This document shows, in pieces, positions 1-6,996 of a stretch of 32,526 nucleotides of DNA. The notes below the pieces were generated by a model. That model searched no databases, was not told the origin of the DNA, and saw nothing but the letters and a program-made list of their open reading frames with translations. A program made the position numbers and the translations under genes. The stretch spans positions 1 to 32,526 of the forward strand of contig JAJRXC010000106.1 of the NCBI GenBank assembly GCA_024276495.1, given 5' to 3'. Position 1 is the stretch's first letter. Each line of letters opens with the position of its first letter. This DNA is from Actinomycetes bacterium (lineage in GTDB: Bacteria > Actinomycetota > Acidimicrobiia > Acidimicrobiales > Aldehydirespiratoraceae).

Positions 1-169
1 CGACTTGACCTTCGTGATCAGCGAGGCTGACCTCGACCGGTTCGAGGCGGCATTCGAACATCCCGATGACGCCGAACTCGAGGCATCGGCCCTCGGCCCT
101 CCGCCGCCGGGATACACGGGATGGGCCGAGTGGACAGCCCAGCGCTGGCCCACATCCAGGCGCTGGTAG
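1..169 (+). CDS. C-terminal end of an unknown protein (partial)
   Basis: The reading frame beginning at base 2 is open from the window edge to TAG at 167-169, giving 55 residues ending in ...TSRRW. The other two forward frames hit stops within the first 30 bases. The visible tail is acidic, then Pro/Gly rich (ALGPPPPGYTG), then Trp/Arg rich. I recognise no domain and the start lies outside the window. The TAG stop is shared with a putative -10 box (TAGCGT) for the next gene. Confidence 0.5.
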   Translation, partial: DLTFVISEADLDRFEAAFEHPDDAELEASALGPPPPGYTGWAEWTAQRWPTSRRW

Positions 170-172
170 CGT
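167..172 (+). promoter_or_regulatory. Putative -10 box TAGCGT for a leaderless membrane-protein gene
   Basis: TAGCGT fits the actinobacterial TAnnnT pattern and ends 7 nt before the GTG at 180, so transcription would begin at or next to the start codon. There is no Shine-Dalgarno sequence before that GTG. The first three bases are the stop codon of the upstream gene. No good -35 hexamer sits 16-18 nt upstream. Confidence 0.4.
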
Positions 173-179
173 CGCTCCC

Positions 180-584
180 GTGCCCGAATCGTTGAATCGT
201 TCCGCCGTTCTCATCGGCGCCGTCTCGTGTCTGGTCATCGCGGTGCCGGCCGCGGTGGTCACAAGCGTGCTGGCCGACGACGGTTCCACCGATCAGTCGA
301 ACTGGGTGTTCCTGGCCCTTCTCGCGATCGTCGTCGCCTACCTGCTGGGCGGCGCCCAGGCCGGGGCCCGAGCACTCGACGCCCCCTTCCTCAACGGCGC
401 CGCCGCCGGGTTCGCCGCGTTCGCCGTCGTGCAGACGGTCGGAGTCGTGTTGCGGCTCGTGCGCGGCGACGACGTCTCGCTTGTCGGCATCGTCTTCAAC
501 GGCCTGCTCGCGGCGTCGTTCGGCACCGTCGGTGCCTGGTTCGGCGCCCGCCGGGCCGCTCGTTCGACGACACCGGTACGCTGA
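180..584 (+). CDS. Small four-helix integral membrane protein
   Basis: The product has 134 residues. Hydrophobic stretches at roughly 9-31, 42-63, 70-91 and 101-121 predict four transmembrane helices, with a short polar loop after the first and an Arg-rich C-terminus (GARRAARSTTPVR). GTG 180 was chosen because the ORF upstream of it is low-complexity and overlaps the preceding gene's end, while the hydrophobic segment begins right after this GTG. It resembles the small Gly/Ala-rich YrzE/TIGR04086-type membrane proteins in layout, but I cannot confirm a family. rnpB starts 5 nt after its stop codon. Function unknown. Confidence 0.7.
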   Translation: MPESLNRSAVLIGAVSCLVIAVPAAVVTSVLADDGSTDQSNWVFLALLAIVVAYLLGGAQAGARALDAPFLNGAAAGFAAFAVVQTVGVVLRLVRGDDVSLVGIVFNGLLAASFGTVGAWFGARRAARSTTPVR

Positions 585-588
585 CCAC

Positions 589-956
<368 letters not shown>

Positions 957-975
957 ACCAGCCTCGCCGAGTCAC

Positions 976-1010
976 TTGCACATCGCCCTCGACGCTTTCA
1001 TAATGAAAGC
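976..1010 (+). promoter_or_regulatory. vapBC promoter with palindromic operator over the -10 box
   Basis: TTGCAC (976-981) is followed by 17 nt and CATAAT (999-1004, five of six to TATAAT). The -10 box ends 6 nt before the ATG at 1011, so the mRNA is probably leaderless. The 17-bp sequence GCTTTCATAATGAAAGC (994-1010) is an inverted repeat with 8-bp arms around one central base and covers the whole -10 box. Antitoxin/toxin complexes commonly repress their own operon by binding such palindromes; that role is inferred here from position and symmetry. Confidence 0.7.
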
Positions 1011-1241
1011 ATGCCGAACATCTTGGTCCGCGACCTCCCCGACGATGTGCACGCGGCGCTGCTGCGGCGGGCGGAACGGGCGGGGCAATCGCTTCAGCAG
1101 TTCCTCACCGCAGAGTTGAACCGACTCGCCCGAAGACCGACGGTGGAGGAAGTGCTCGACCGCATCGAAGCCCGCCACGGCGGGGTCGTCGGGCTCGATC
1201 GGGCCACAAGTGACCTTGCGGAGGAACGAGCGAGCCGGTGA
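1011..1241 (+). CDS. vapB: FitA/VapB-like ribbon-helix-helix antitoxin
   Basis: The 76-residue protein begins MPNILVRDLPDDVHAALLRR, typical of FitA-type antitoxins: a short beta strand (NILVRDLP), then two helices (DDVHAALLRRAERA and SLQQFLTAELNRLA) forming a ribbon-helix-helix DNA-binding fold. The C-terminal half (VEEVLDRIEARHGG onward) is the part that usually wraps around and blocks the PIN toxin. Its TGA overlaps the toxin GTG, so the two are translationally coupled. A palindrome over the -10 box is its likely operator. ATG 1011 is favoured over earlier in-frame codons, which lie within the rnpB 3' region. Confidence 0.88.
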   Translation: MPNILVRDLPDDVHAALLRRAERAGQSLQQFLTAELNRLARRPTVEEVLDRIEARHGGVVGLDRATSDLAEERASR

Positions 1242-1639
1242 TCGTCGTCGACGCATCGATCCTGGCCAACGCACTCGCCGACGACGGCGAGGCCGGTGCG
1301 GTCGCCCGCATCGCGATCCGGGCAGACACCGATCTCGCCGCCCCAGACCTCGCCGACGTCGAGACGGTCGCGGTGCTCCGCAAGCGCTGGCTGGCCAAGA
1401 CCCTCTCAGCTCCACGGTTCCGCGCGGCCATCGCGGATCTCAACGACCTCGCCATCGTCCGGTACCCGACGCTCCCGCTGATGCGTCGGACCTACGAACT
1501 GCGCGCAAACGTCTCGACCTACGATGGCGCCTACATCGCGCTCGCCGAGGTCCTCGACTGTCCGCTCCTCACCGGAGACCACCGATTGGCGAAGGCCCCG
1601 GGGCCTCGATGCGAGATCCGGTTCATCTCGACTCGTTGA
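1238..1639 (+). CDS. vapC: VapC-type PIN-domain toxin ribonuclease
   Basis: The 133-residue PIN-domain protein shows the four expected acidic metal ligands: D5 (VVDAS), E42 (DVETVA), D96 (TYDGAYIALAE) and D114 (LTGDHRLA). In this family they bind Mg2+/Mn2+ and cleave RNA, often tRNA or rRNA, which halts translation; the target here cannot be read from sequence. GTG 1238 overlaps the antitoxin TGA (GTGA). The length is normal and no acidic residue is missing, so the toxin should be active. It ends 47 nt before the convergent minus-strand gene, with no strong terminator between. Confidence 0.92.
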   Translation: MIVVDASILANALADDGEAGAVARIAIRADTDLAAPDLADVETVAVLRKRWLAKTLSAPRFRAAIADLNDLAIVRYPTLPLMRRTYELRANVSTYDGAYIALAEVLDCPLLTGDHRLAKAPGPRCEIRFISTR

Positions 1640-1686
1640 ACCTGGGAGACACGACCACCGCCGATCGCCAACCGGTTCGGTGAGAC

Positions 1687-2262
1687 TCACGAGCCGCCGT
1701 TCGACAACAGAAAGCGGATCGAGACGGCGATCGCTTCGATGTGTTTCACGTCGGAAGAGACGATCAGTACTCCGAGGTCGCCGGCCGGGATGGAGACGTC
1801 CGGTCCGAGCTCGATGAACACGGCGCCCTCGGGGAAACCCCGGGACTCGGGGGCATCGCCCGAAGGCAACACCAGACGGCCCTCGGCGCCGTCCACGACA
1901 AGCTCGCGAATGGTTGGCGACGATCCGAATGGTTCCAGATCGTTGTTCACCGCTGTGTCGAGCACCCCTGCGAATCCGTCCGACGCGTCCGCGGCGGTCA
2001 CATCCACCCATCCGTTCTCCCCCACGCCCCATGGGAGCTCGAGGGATATCCCGAACTCGGCCATCTCGCGTCGCAACACGACCGCAGGAGTGGTTGTGGT
2101 CGTCGGGGGTCGAGTGACGCTCGTCGAGGGGAAATCGGTCGGGACGGCGGCAGGTTCGTCCGCAGCACTCAAAGTGGCCAGTCCCACAGCCACGGCGGCG
2201 GCGCTGACGACCACGACAGCGGGAAGCATCCATCGCCGATGCCGATCCTCGCGTCCGCTCAC
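1687..2262 (-). CDS. Membrane-anchored secreted protein of unknown function
   Basis: The 191-residue protein has a basic N-terminus (REDRHRRW), a single hydrophobic segment at about 12-33 (signal anchor or signal peptide), a low-complexity linker (TRPPTTTTTP) and then an extracytoplasmic domain of about 120 residues ending ...IRFLLSNGGS. I recognise no catalytic motif. GTG 2262 is chosen because it keeps the positive residues before the hydrophobic segment; ATG 2229 would begin directly at that segment. No Shine-Dalgarno sequence is visible. The next minus-strand gene upstream (2621-4507) also encodes a threonine/glycine-rich exported protein, so the two may be related in role. Confidence 0.7.
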   Translation of the reverse strand: MSGREDRHRRWMLPAVVVVSAAAVAVGLATLSAADEPAAVPTDFPSTSVTRPPTTTTTPAVVLRREMAEFGISLELPWGVGENGWVDVTAADASDGFAGVLDTAVNNDLEPFGSSPTIRELVVDGAEGRLVLPSGDAPESRGFPEGAVFIELGPDVSIPAGDLGVLIVSSDVKHIEAIAVSIRFLLSNGGS

Positions 2263-2330
2263 TTCGCCGAAGCCAACACTGCGACAGGGAGGGGCCGGCC
2301 GGCGACACCGGAGGAGGAGGCGTCGACATC

Positions 2331-2592
2331 GTGGGGCGACGAATGCAAGCTACGTACGTGCTGAACAAGACGATCAGCGTGCCCGACGACCTTCTCCCGA
2401 TCATCGAAGGTCTCGACGTCCCGTCCTCGACCCGGATCGGCCAACAACGACGGCGCTACGCGGCAACCAGTACGGGCTTGACCTTGCGCCCGCGGTTGCT
2501 CGCCGACTCCACCCTCGCCGGGGCCCCGACCGTCGAGGAATCCCGTGCGACGATCGAACGATCCGCACCTGCTGACCATGGGCCGGGTGTGA
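2331..2592 (+). pseudogene. Decayed antitoxin-like gene fragment
   Basis: GTG 2331 follows a strong GGAGGAGGAGG ribosome-binding sequence at about 10 nt. An in-frame ATG at 2343 begins MQATYVLNKTISVPDDLLPI, resembling the N-terminus of small ribbon-helix-helix antitoxins (K-x-I-S-V-P-D-D-L). The following text (GLDVPSS..., LLADSTLAGAPTVEESRATIERS) also looks like an antitoxin body. The frame then runs uninterrupted into the opposite-strand gene. A shift to the +1 frame near 2560 gives DPHLLTMGRV and a stop at 2590-2592, a sensible end. No toxin gene follows. I read it as a frameshifted, orphaned antitoxin remnant; a genuine small orphan gene is the alternative. Confidence 0.35.
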
Positions 2593-2620
2593 CGGCTCGA
2601 AGTGGACGGCCGTCGCGGCG

Positions 2621-4507
2621 TCAGGGCGCGAGGTCGGCGGCGAACAGCTGGACGGTCGGTGTTCGTGGAGGCCAGCGGGCCTGTGACGAGAATCGTGCGA
2701 CCGCGACCACGACCGCGTCGTCCATCACCCCGAGCGCACCCACCAAGCGTGGGCCGTCCGCCAGCTCCGAGGCGTCGCTGAGGCTCCACGTCTGTCCGTC
2801 GATGGAGGTCAAGATGAGCTGTGACGGCTGCGGTTCGACGCTCGCGGAGCCCAGCCACTGGAGCTCGCGAAGTTCCTCCACGGTGACGGTCACGATCGCT
2901 TCGGAGGTCACGGGATCGACGAAGGTGACCGTGCCCTCGGTGAGGTCGACCCGGTAGCTGCCGTCGATCGGGTCATATGCCGGCACACGGAGCCGTTCGA
3001 GACCGTCCTCGCGAACGATGATCTGGTCGTCGCCGCCGAGCAGAGTGAACCCCTCGACGACGATCGCGGCCGCCGGCACCGGCGAGCGCTCGACACGATC
3101 GGTATCGACGATCCCATCGGCCAGGGCGACGACACCCCGGTCGCCGGCCGCGACGCGCGTCATGAACCAGTCGGGGCCGGCCGGAAGGATCCTCCCCACC
3201 CGCACGGTTGCCCAGTCGGCACCGTTCGCCGACACCCGGAGGCCGGTGCCGGCGCCGTTGGCCACCCCGACGATGTTGGCCCCCCACCTCACGATCGACC
3301 CGACAGAGGCGTTGCCGTTGACCGTCCACTCGAGCCCGTCGATCGACACGAGCACCCCGTCGCCCCGGGCGAACCCGGATCCGAAGCCGGTGACCACGAT
3401 GCCGCCCTCGTTCACAGCGGCAAGACTGTTGGCGTAGAACTGGTCGAGCTCGGCAGTCTGCCAGTCGCCCCCGTCGGCGGAGCTCCACACCACGGTGACC
3501 GGCTGGATCGGTGCGGTTTCGAGCTCGGTCAGCTCCGATTCCGACAATCCGAGGTCGGCCGCGGTGAACTCGGCGAGCGGCAGCCCGAACGGTCCGCGGA
3601 GCCGGACGAGCAACGTCGACCCGCTGAAGTCCGTCTCCACATTGTCGTGGGTCAGATCCAGGTCGACGACATCGACCACAGCCGCTCGGACGAAATCGTG
3701 GAGATCGACCCGATCGAGGATCCCGACGATCACGGTCAGGTCGCCGCTGCTCGCCAACGCGGTCGGCTCGACCATGGCACCGTCGGGCACCAGATCGAGC
3801 GGGAGCGGCCGCACCTCCCAGTTGATCGCGTCGAGCGACGTCCACACAACGGGAGCCTGGTCTCCGTCGACTCCCACGGCGATGAGCCCGACGGGTCCGG
3901 CGATGACCGCGTTCACGGTGTTCGGCGCGGCGATCACCGGGCCCAGGCTCGACCAACGGGTCGCGTTGTCGGAGCGCCACACCGACAGTCCCTCGCCCCT
4001 GACCCCGAGCGGGTCGAGCGGTCCGGTGGCGAAGAACAGGGACGACCCGTCGCACTCGACGAACGCGAGGGGCCAGACACCGGAGATCTCCGGACCCGCC
4101 GTCCAGTCCAGGCCGGGGGCGGCGACGAGCTCGATCGCGGCGGCGGTGCCGACCTCCGTGCCGGCCGGGGAGTCCCCGATCTCCGGCGGCGACTCCGCGA
4201 GCGGAACCGCCGGATCCGGCGGCGACTCCACATCGCCGCCGGAAACGAAGGACAGCGCGACGGCGACACCGAGCGCTCCCAGCAATCCGAGAAGCAGCGG
4301 CACCCGACGGGGACTCCCCGCCGGGGCAGGCTCGACCGCGGTCGTCGGCTGTGGCGCTCCGGAGAACACGTCGAGCTCCACATCGGCGACGTCGAGCCCG
4401 GCACCGCACGCGGAGCAGAACCGCGCGGCCGCAGCCGTCCGCGCCCCGCAGGTGCCACACGATTCGACCGCCACGGCCTCCGAAACTACTCGCCGGGAAC
4501 CGTCCAT
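2621..4507 (-). CDS. Zinc-ribbon membrane protein with large extracellular repeat domain
   Basis: From ATG 4507 the protein has 628 residues. A zinc ribbon lies at 17-34 (CGTC...CSAC). A Pro-rich linker, RR and one transmembrane helix (about 69-89) follow, then an acidic/Pro segment and an exported domain of about 500 residues. That domain repeats a short motif of the type S-x-D-G-x-x-W: WTSLDAINWE, WSSADGGDWQ, VSIDGLEWTV, VSANGADWAT and TSIDGQTWSL. Such spacing suggests BNR/Asp-box-like beta-propeller blades. The zinc ribbon would be cytosolic and the propeller outside. A TTG at 4561 could add 18 residues; neither start has a clear Shine-Dalgarno. It is divergent from the histidine kinase gene. 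Function unknown. Confidence 0.8.
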   Translation of the reverse strand: MDGSRRVVSEAVAVESCGTCGARTAAAARFCSACGAGLDVADVELDVFSGAPQPTTAVEPAPAGSPRRVPLLLGLLGALGVAVALSFVSGGDVESPPDPAVPLAESPPEIGDSPAGTEVGTAAAIELVAAPGLDWTAGPEISGVWPLAFVECDGSSLFFATGPLDPLGVRGEGLSVWRSDNATRWSSLGPVIAAPNTVNAVIAGPVGLIAVGVDGDQAPVVWTSLDAINWEVRPLPLDLVPDGAMVEPTALASSGDLTVIVGILDRVDLHDFVRAAVVDVVDLDLTHDNVETDFSGSTLLVRLRGPFGLPLAEFTAADLGLSESELTELETAPIQPVTVVWSSADGGDWQTAELDQFYANSLAAVNEGGIVVTGFGSGFARGDGVLVSIDGLEWTVNGNASVGSIVRWGANIVGVANGAGTGLRVSANGADWATVRVGRILPAGPDWFMTRVAAGDRGVVALADGIVDTDRVERSPVPAAAIVVEGFTLLGGDDQIIVREDGLERLRVPAYDPIDGSYRVDLTEGTVTFVDPVTSEAIVTVTVEELRELQWLGSASVEPQPSQLILTSIDGQTWSLSDASELADGPRLVGALGVMDDAVVVAVARFSSQARWPPRTPTVQLFAADLAP

Positions 4508-4624
4508 CGACGCCAGGCCACTCGCCCCCGACACACCTCGAAACCGGACGAAGCCCGGCAAAGACTGATTCCGGGACGAAGCTTTGCGAAATATTGGCGA
4601 ACCGCTGGCAATCAGCTTCCGTTG

Positions 4625-4652
4625 TGACGACGGCGATCAATTATCGTCGTCA
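4625..4652 (+). promoter_or_regulatory. Inverted repeat and -10 box before the two-component operon
   Basis: TGACGACG (4625-4632) and CGTCGTCA (4645-4652) are perfect 8-bp inverted arms whose centres are 20 bp apart, about two helical turns. Between and within them lies TATCGT (4642-4647), a TAnnnT -10 box ending 7 nt before ATG 4655, consistent with a leaderless transcript. The arrangement suggests an operator that occludes the promoter. It also lies in the divergent gap to the zinc-ribbon protein gene. The binding protein is unknown. Confidence 0.45.
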
Positions 4653-4654
4653 TC

Positions 4655-5968
4655 ATGGCCATCGCGTTTGCCCGGCGTGTGCGGAATCGATTCTTCCGGC
4701 TCGACCCGTTTCGCTCGTTCGCGATCGCCGGGTTGGCCGGGATGCTCGCGATCGTCGGGGCGAGCCTGTTCGCGTCGCAAAAGGCGGGAGAAGCCGAGGC
4801 CACCTCCGATGTGCGCCGCCTGACCGAGCTCGTCGCGAAAACGGTCGTCGCGCCCAATCTCTCCTCCGAACTGCTGGCCGGCGACCCCGCGGCGATCGAA
4901 CAGTTGGACCGCATCATCAGCAGCCAGGTCCTCGACGACATCACATTGACCGTGAAGCTCTGGGACGATTCGGGCCGCGTCGTCTACTCCGATCAGGCCC
5001 CATTGATCGGCGAGACACACGAACTGGACGGAAGAGAACGTGAATCGATTCGGACCGGCGAGGTCCGGTCGGAGATCAGCACACTGGAGGGTCCCGACGA
5101 TCGGTTCATGACCGAATTCGATGAGCTTCTCGAGGTCTATTTGCCGATCGAGGGACCCGACGGCGAACCTCTTCTCTACGAGTCGTATTTCGCGATGTCC
5201 GGGGTCACGGCCTCGGTCAACAGGATTCGTGCGGAGTTCGTGCCGATCATCATCGCGGCGCTCGCCGTGATGGAGGCGATGCACGTGGCCCTGGCCTGGG
5301 GGATGAGCAAACGAATGCGGCGAAGCCAGCTGGAGCGGGAGCAACTGCTGCAACGGGCCATCGACTCGTCCGAGATCGAACGACGACGGATCGCGGCCGA
5401 CATCCACGACGGTGTCGTCCAAGAGATGGTCGGCACCAGCTTCGCCGTGTCCGCTGCGGCGGAGACCGCCGAGAAGTACGACTCCGAGCTCGCCGACGAC
5501 CTCCGGACGGCGTCCGTCGGCACCCGCAGGAGTCTGCAGTCGCTGCGCTCACTGCTGGTCGACATCTATCCACCCAAACTGTTGGAACACGGGCTGGAGG
5601 CCGCGCTGGTCGACCTGCTCGCGCCGGCCGCGAGCCGCGGGCTCGAGACAGAGCTCTCGATCACGGGCGCTCCCGACTCCACTCCCGATGCGGTCACGCT
5701 CGTCTACCGGGTCGTGCAGGAATCGGTGCGCAACGTGCTGCGCCACGCCGACGCCTCCTCGCTGCAGATCGACATCCTCGCCGCGCCCGACTCGATCAAG
5801 GTCACCGTCGGCGACGACGGTGTCGGGTTCTCCGACGAAAAAGTATCCCGCAACGGCCATCTCGGTCTTCGGCTCATGGCCGACCTGACCGCTGACGCCG
5901 GCGCCGACTTCCGCATCGACTCCACCCCGGGCCACGGCACCACGATCCGGCTGGAAGTTCCCCGATGA
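4655..5968 (+). CDS. NarL-class sensor histidine kinase
   Basis: The 437-residue membrane kinase has transmembrane helices at about 21-41 and 195-217, enclosing an extracytoplasmic sensor region of about 150 residues with no motif I recognise. A HisKA_3 dimerisation domain follows, with the phospho-acceptor H251 in ERRRIAADIHDGVVQ, and then an HATPase_c domain with N box (SVRNVLRHADA, about 357-367), G1 (DDGVGF, about 388) and GHGTTIRL near the end. HisKA_3 kinases pair with NarL/LuxR response regulators, and one follows with an ATGA overlap (5965-5968). The start is ATG 4655, after a -10 box 7 nt upstream. The signal sensed cannot be inferred. Confidence 0.93.
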   Translation: MAIAFARRVRNRFFRLDPFRSFAIAGLAGMLAIVGASLFASQKAGEAEATSDVRRLTELVAKTVVAPNLSSELLAGDPAAIEQLDRIISSQVLDDITLTVKLWDDSGRVVYSDQAPLIGETHELDGRERESIRTGEVRSEISTLEGPDDRFMTEFDELLEVYLPIEGPDGEPLLYESYFAMSGVTASVNRIRAEFVPIIIAALAVMEAMHVALAWGMSKRMRRSQLEREQLLQRAIDSSEIERRRIAADIHDGVVQEMVGTSFAVSAAAETAEKYDSELADDLRTASVGTRRSLQSLRSLLVDIYPPKLLEHGLEAALVDLLAPAASRGLETELSITGAPDSTPDAVTLVYRVVQESVRNVLRHADASSLQIDILAAPDSIKVTVGDDGVGFSDEKVSRNGHLGLRLMADLTADAGADFRIDSTPGHGTTIRLEVPR

Positions 5969-6585
5969 TCCGAGTGCTGCTGGTCGACGACCACACGCTG
6001 GTGCGAGCGGGCCTGAAACGGCTGCTCGAACAGACCAACGAGATCGAGGTCACCGTCGCCGACAGCGGCGAAGCCGCGGTGGCCCTCGACGCCGAGCTTC
6101 GACCCGACGTCGTCTTGATGGACGTCTCGATGCCGGGCCTGAGCGGGATCGAGACGACTCGCCGGATCTGTGCCGGGCGACGCGACGCGTCGGTCGTGAT
6201 GCTCACGGCATCGACGGACCGGGACGACGTCATCGGCTCGCTCGACGCCGGCGCGATCGGCTACCTGATCAAGGACGCCGAGCCGGCGGCACTGATCGAA
6301 GGGGTCCGGGCCGCCGCCCAGGGTGAGGCACCGCTCGACGCCCGCGCCGCCAAAAAGGTCCTCGACACCCGCACGTCGCGGGCCACCTCCTTGACCAGCC
6401 GGGAGACCGAGGTGCTCAACCTGATCTCCGACGGCTTGTCGAACAAGGCGATCGCCCGCCGGCTCGGGATCAGTGAGAAGACGGTGAAAAGTCACCTGAC
6501 CCGCGTCTTCGCCGAGCTCGGGGTCTCGGATCGAACCCAGGCCGCCCTCTGGGCCAGAGAGCACCTCGGCCCCGCCGACACCTGA
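5965..6585 (+). CDS. NarL/LuxR-family response regulator
   Basis: The 206-residue regulator has a receiver domain with acidic pocket D8/D9, phospho-acceptor D53 (VVLMDVSMPG), T81 and K103, followed by a LuxR-type helix-turn-helix (TSRETEVLNLISDGLSNKAI...TVKSHLTRVF) at about 140-200. Phosphorylation by the overlapping kinase should trigger dimerisation and binding to an inverted repeat. A 14-bp palindrome of the kind used by NarL-family regulators lies 33 nt past its stop codon and just upstream of the glycosyltransferase operon, which makes that operon its most likely target. All receiver residues are intact. Confidence 0.94.
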   Translation: MIRVLLVDDHTLVRAGLKRLLEQTNEIEVTVADSGEAAVALDAELRPDVVLMDVSMPGLSGIETTRRICAGRRDASVVMLTASTDRDDVIGSLDAGAIGYLIKDAEPAALIEGVRAAAQGEAPLDARAAKKVLDTRTSRATSLTSRETEVLNLISDGLSNKAIARRLGISEKTVKSHLTRVFAELGVSDRTQAALWAREHLGPADT

Positions 6586-6617
6586 CCGGTCCGACCCTTC
6601 ACCCCCGGCGCGAGGGA

Positions 6618-6631
6618 TGGTCCTAGGACCA
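6618..6631. promoter_or_regulatory. 14-bp perfect palindrome, likely response-regulator operator
   Basis: TGGTCCTAGGACCA is its own reverse complement. It sits between the response-regulator gene and the glycosyltransferase operon, centred about 51 bp upstream of the predicted start of transcription at ATG 6676. NarL-family regulators such as DosR bind palindromes with GGAC/GTCC half-sites, and a centre near -50 is usual for an activator. Binding by the adjacent regulator is inference. A terminator hairpin is unlikely: there is no loop and no T tract. Confidence 0.6.
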
Positions 6632-6641
6632 ATGTCCACTG

Positions 6642-6669
6642 TCGACTCGGACCTCATCTGCTCAAGAGT
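6642..6669 (+). promoter_or_regulatory. Putative promoter of the glycosyltransferase/kinase operon
   Basis: TCGACT (6642-6647, four of six to TTGACA) and AAGAGT (6664-6669, matching the A and T most conserved in -10 boxes) are 16 nt apart. The -10 box ends 6 nt before ATG 6676. No Shine-Dalgarno precedes that ATG, so the transcript is probably leaderless. The weak hexamers would suit activator dependence, and the 14-bp palindrome lies directly upstream. Confidence 0.4.
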
Positions 6670-6675
6670 CGCCTC

Positions 6676-6996
6676 ATGGCAACCCCCACCGGATCGGTCC
6701 AACGGCGAACACTGCGCCCGCTGAACCCGACGACGCTCGTGGAGGGCGTGTTGACCCGATCCGGGCCCGACGACGAGGTGATCGTCAGGATCCACGGCGG
6801 ACCACCCCACAAGACCGCGGTCGTCGCGGTCGACGGCGCGATCCCCCGCGGCATCCGTCTCAACGGTTGTGGCGCGGGCTGGACCCGGCTCGCCGAGGTC
6901 GACGGAAGCCCACGGGTGCAAGTGGCGGTCGACGACGACGTGCTGTTGACCGGCCGGCTCTTCGCCCGGCCGAACCGCTCCGGAGTCCGGCCATGA
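6676..6996 (+). CDS. Small unknown protein, first gene of the glycan operon
   Basis: The 106-residue protein has no signal peptide, membrane helix or motif I recognise. It looks beta-rich (VEGVLTRSG, DEVIVRIHGG, KTAVVAVDGA, RVQVAVDDDVLLTG), with Arg-rich ends. The ATG has no Shine-Dalgarno but lies 6 nt after a -10-like AAGAGT. Its TGA overlaps the next gene's ATG (ATGA), so it is translationally coupled to the first glycosyltransferase. That position suggests a structural or regulatory partner of the pathway. Function unknown. Confidence 0.65.
   Translation: MATPTGSVQRRTLRPLNPTTLVEGVLTRSGPDDEVIVRIHGGPPHKTAVVAVDGAIPRGIRLNGCGAGWTRLAEVDGSPRVQVAVDDDVLLTGRLFARPNRSGVRP

Noticed and set aside
1680-1690. 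GTGAGACTCAC palindrome between vapC and the minus-strand gene as a terminator
   Set aside because: Five-bp arms with a single-base centre cannot form a stable hairpin, and the sequence overlaps a stop codon.
2259-2858. Minus-strand 199-codon frame between the two exported-protein genes
   Set aside because: It overlaps the supported gene at 2621-4507 in another frame, is Arg/Gly-rich, and has no motif or ribosome-binding site.
3495-4568. Plus-strand 357-codon frame opposite the zinc-ribbon/propeller gene
   Set aside because: The sequence is Ser/Thr/Pro/Arg-rich and featureless, while the minus-strand frame has a zinc ribbon, transmembrane helix and repeats.
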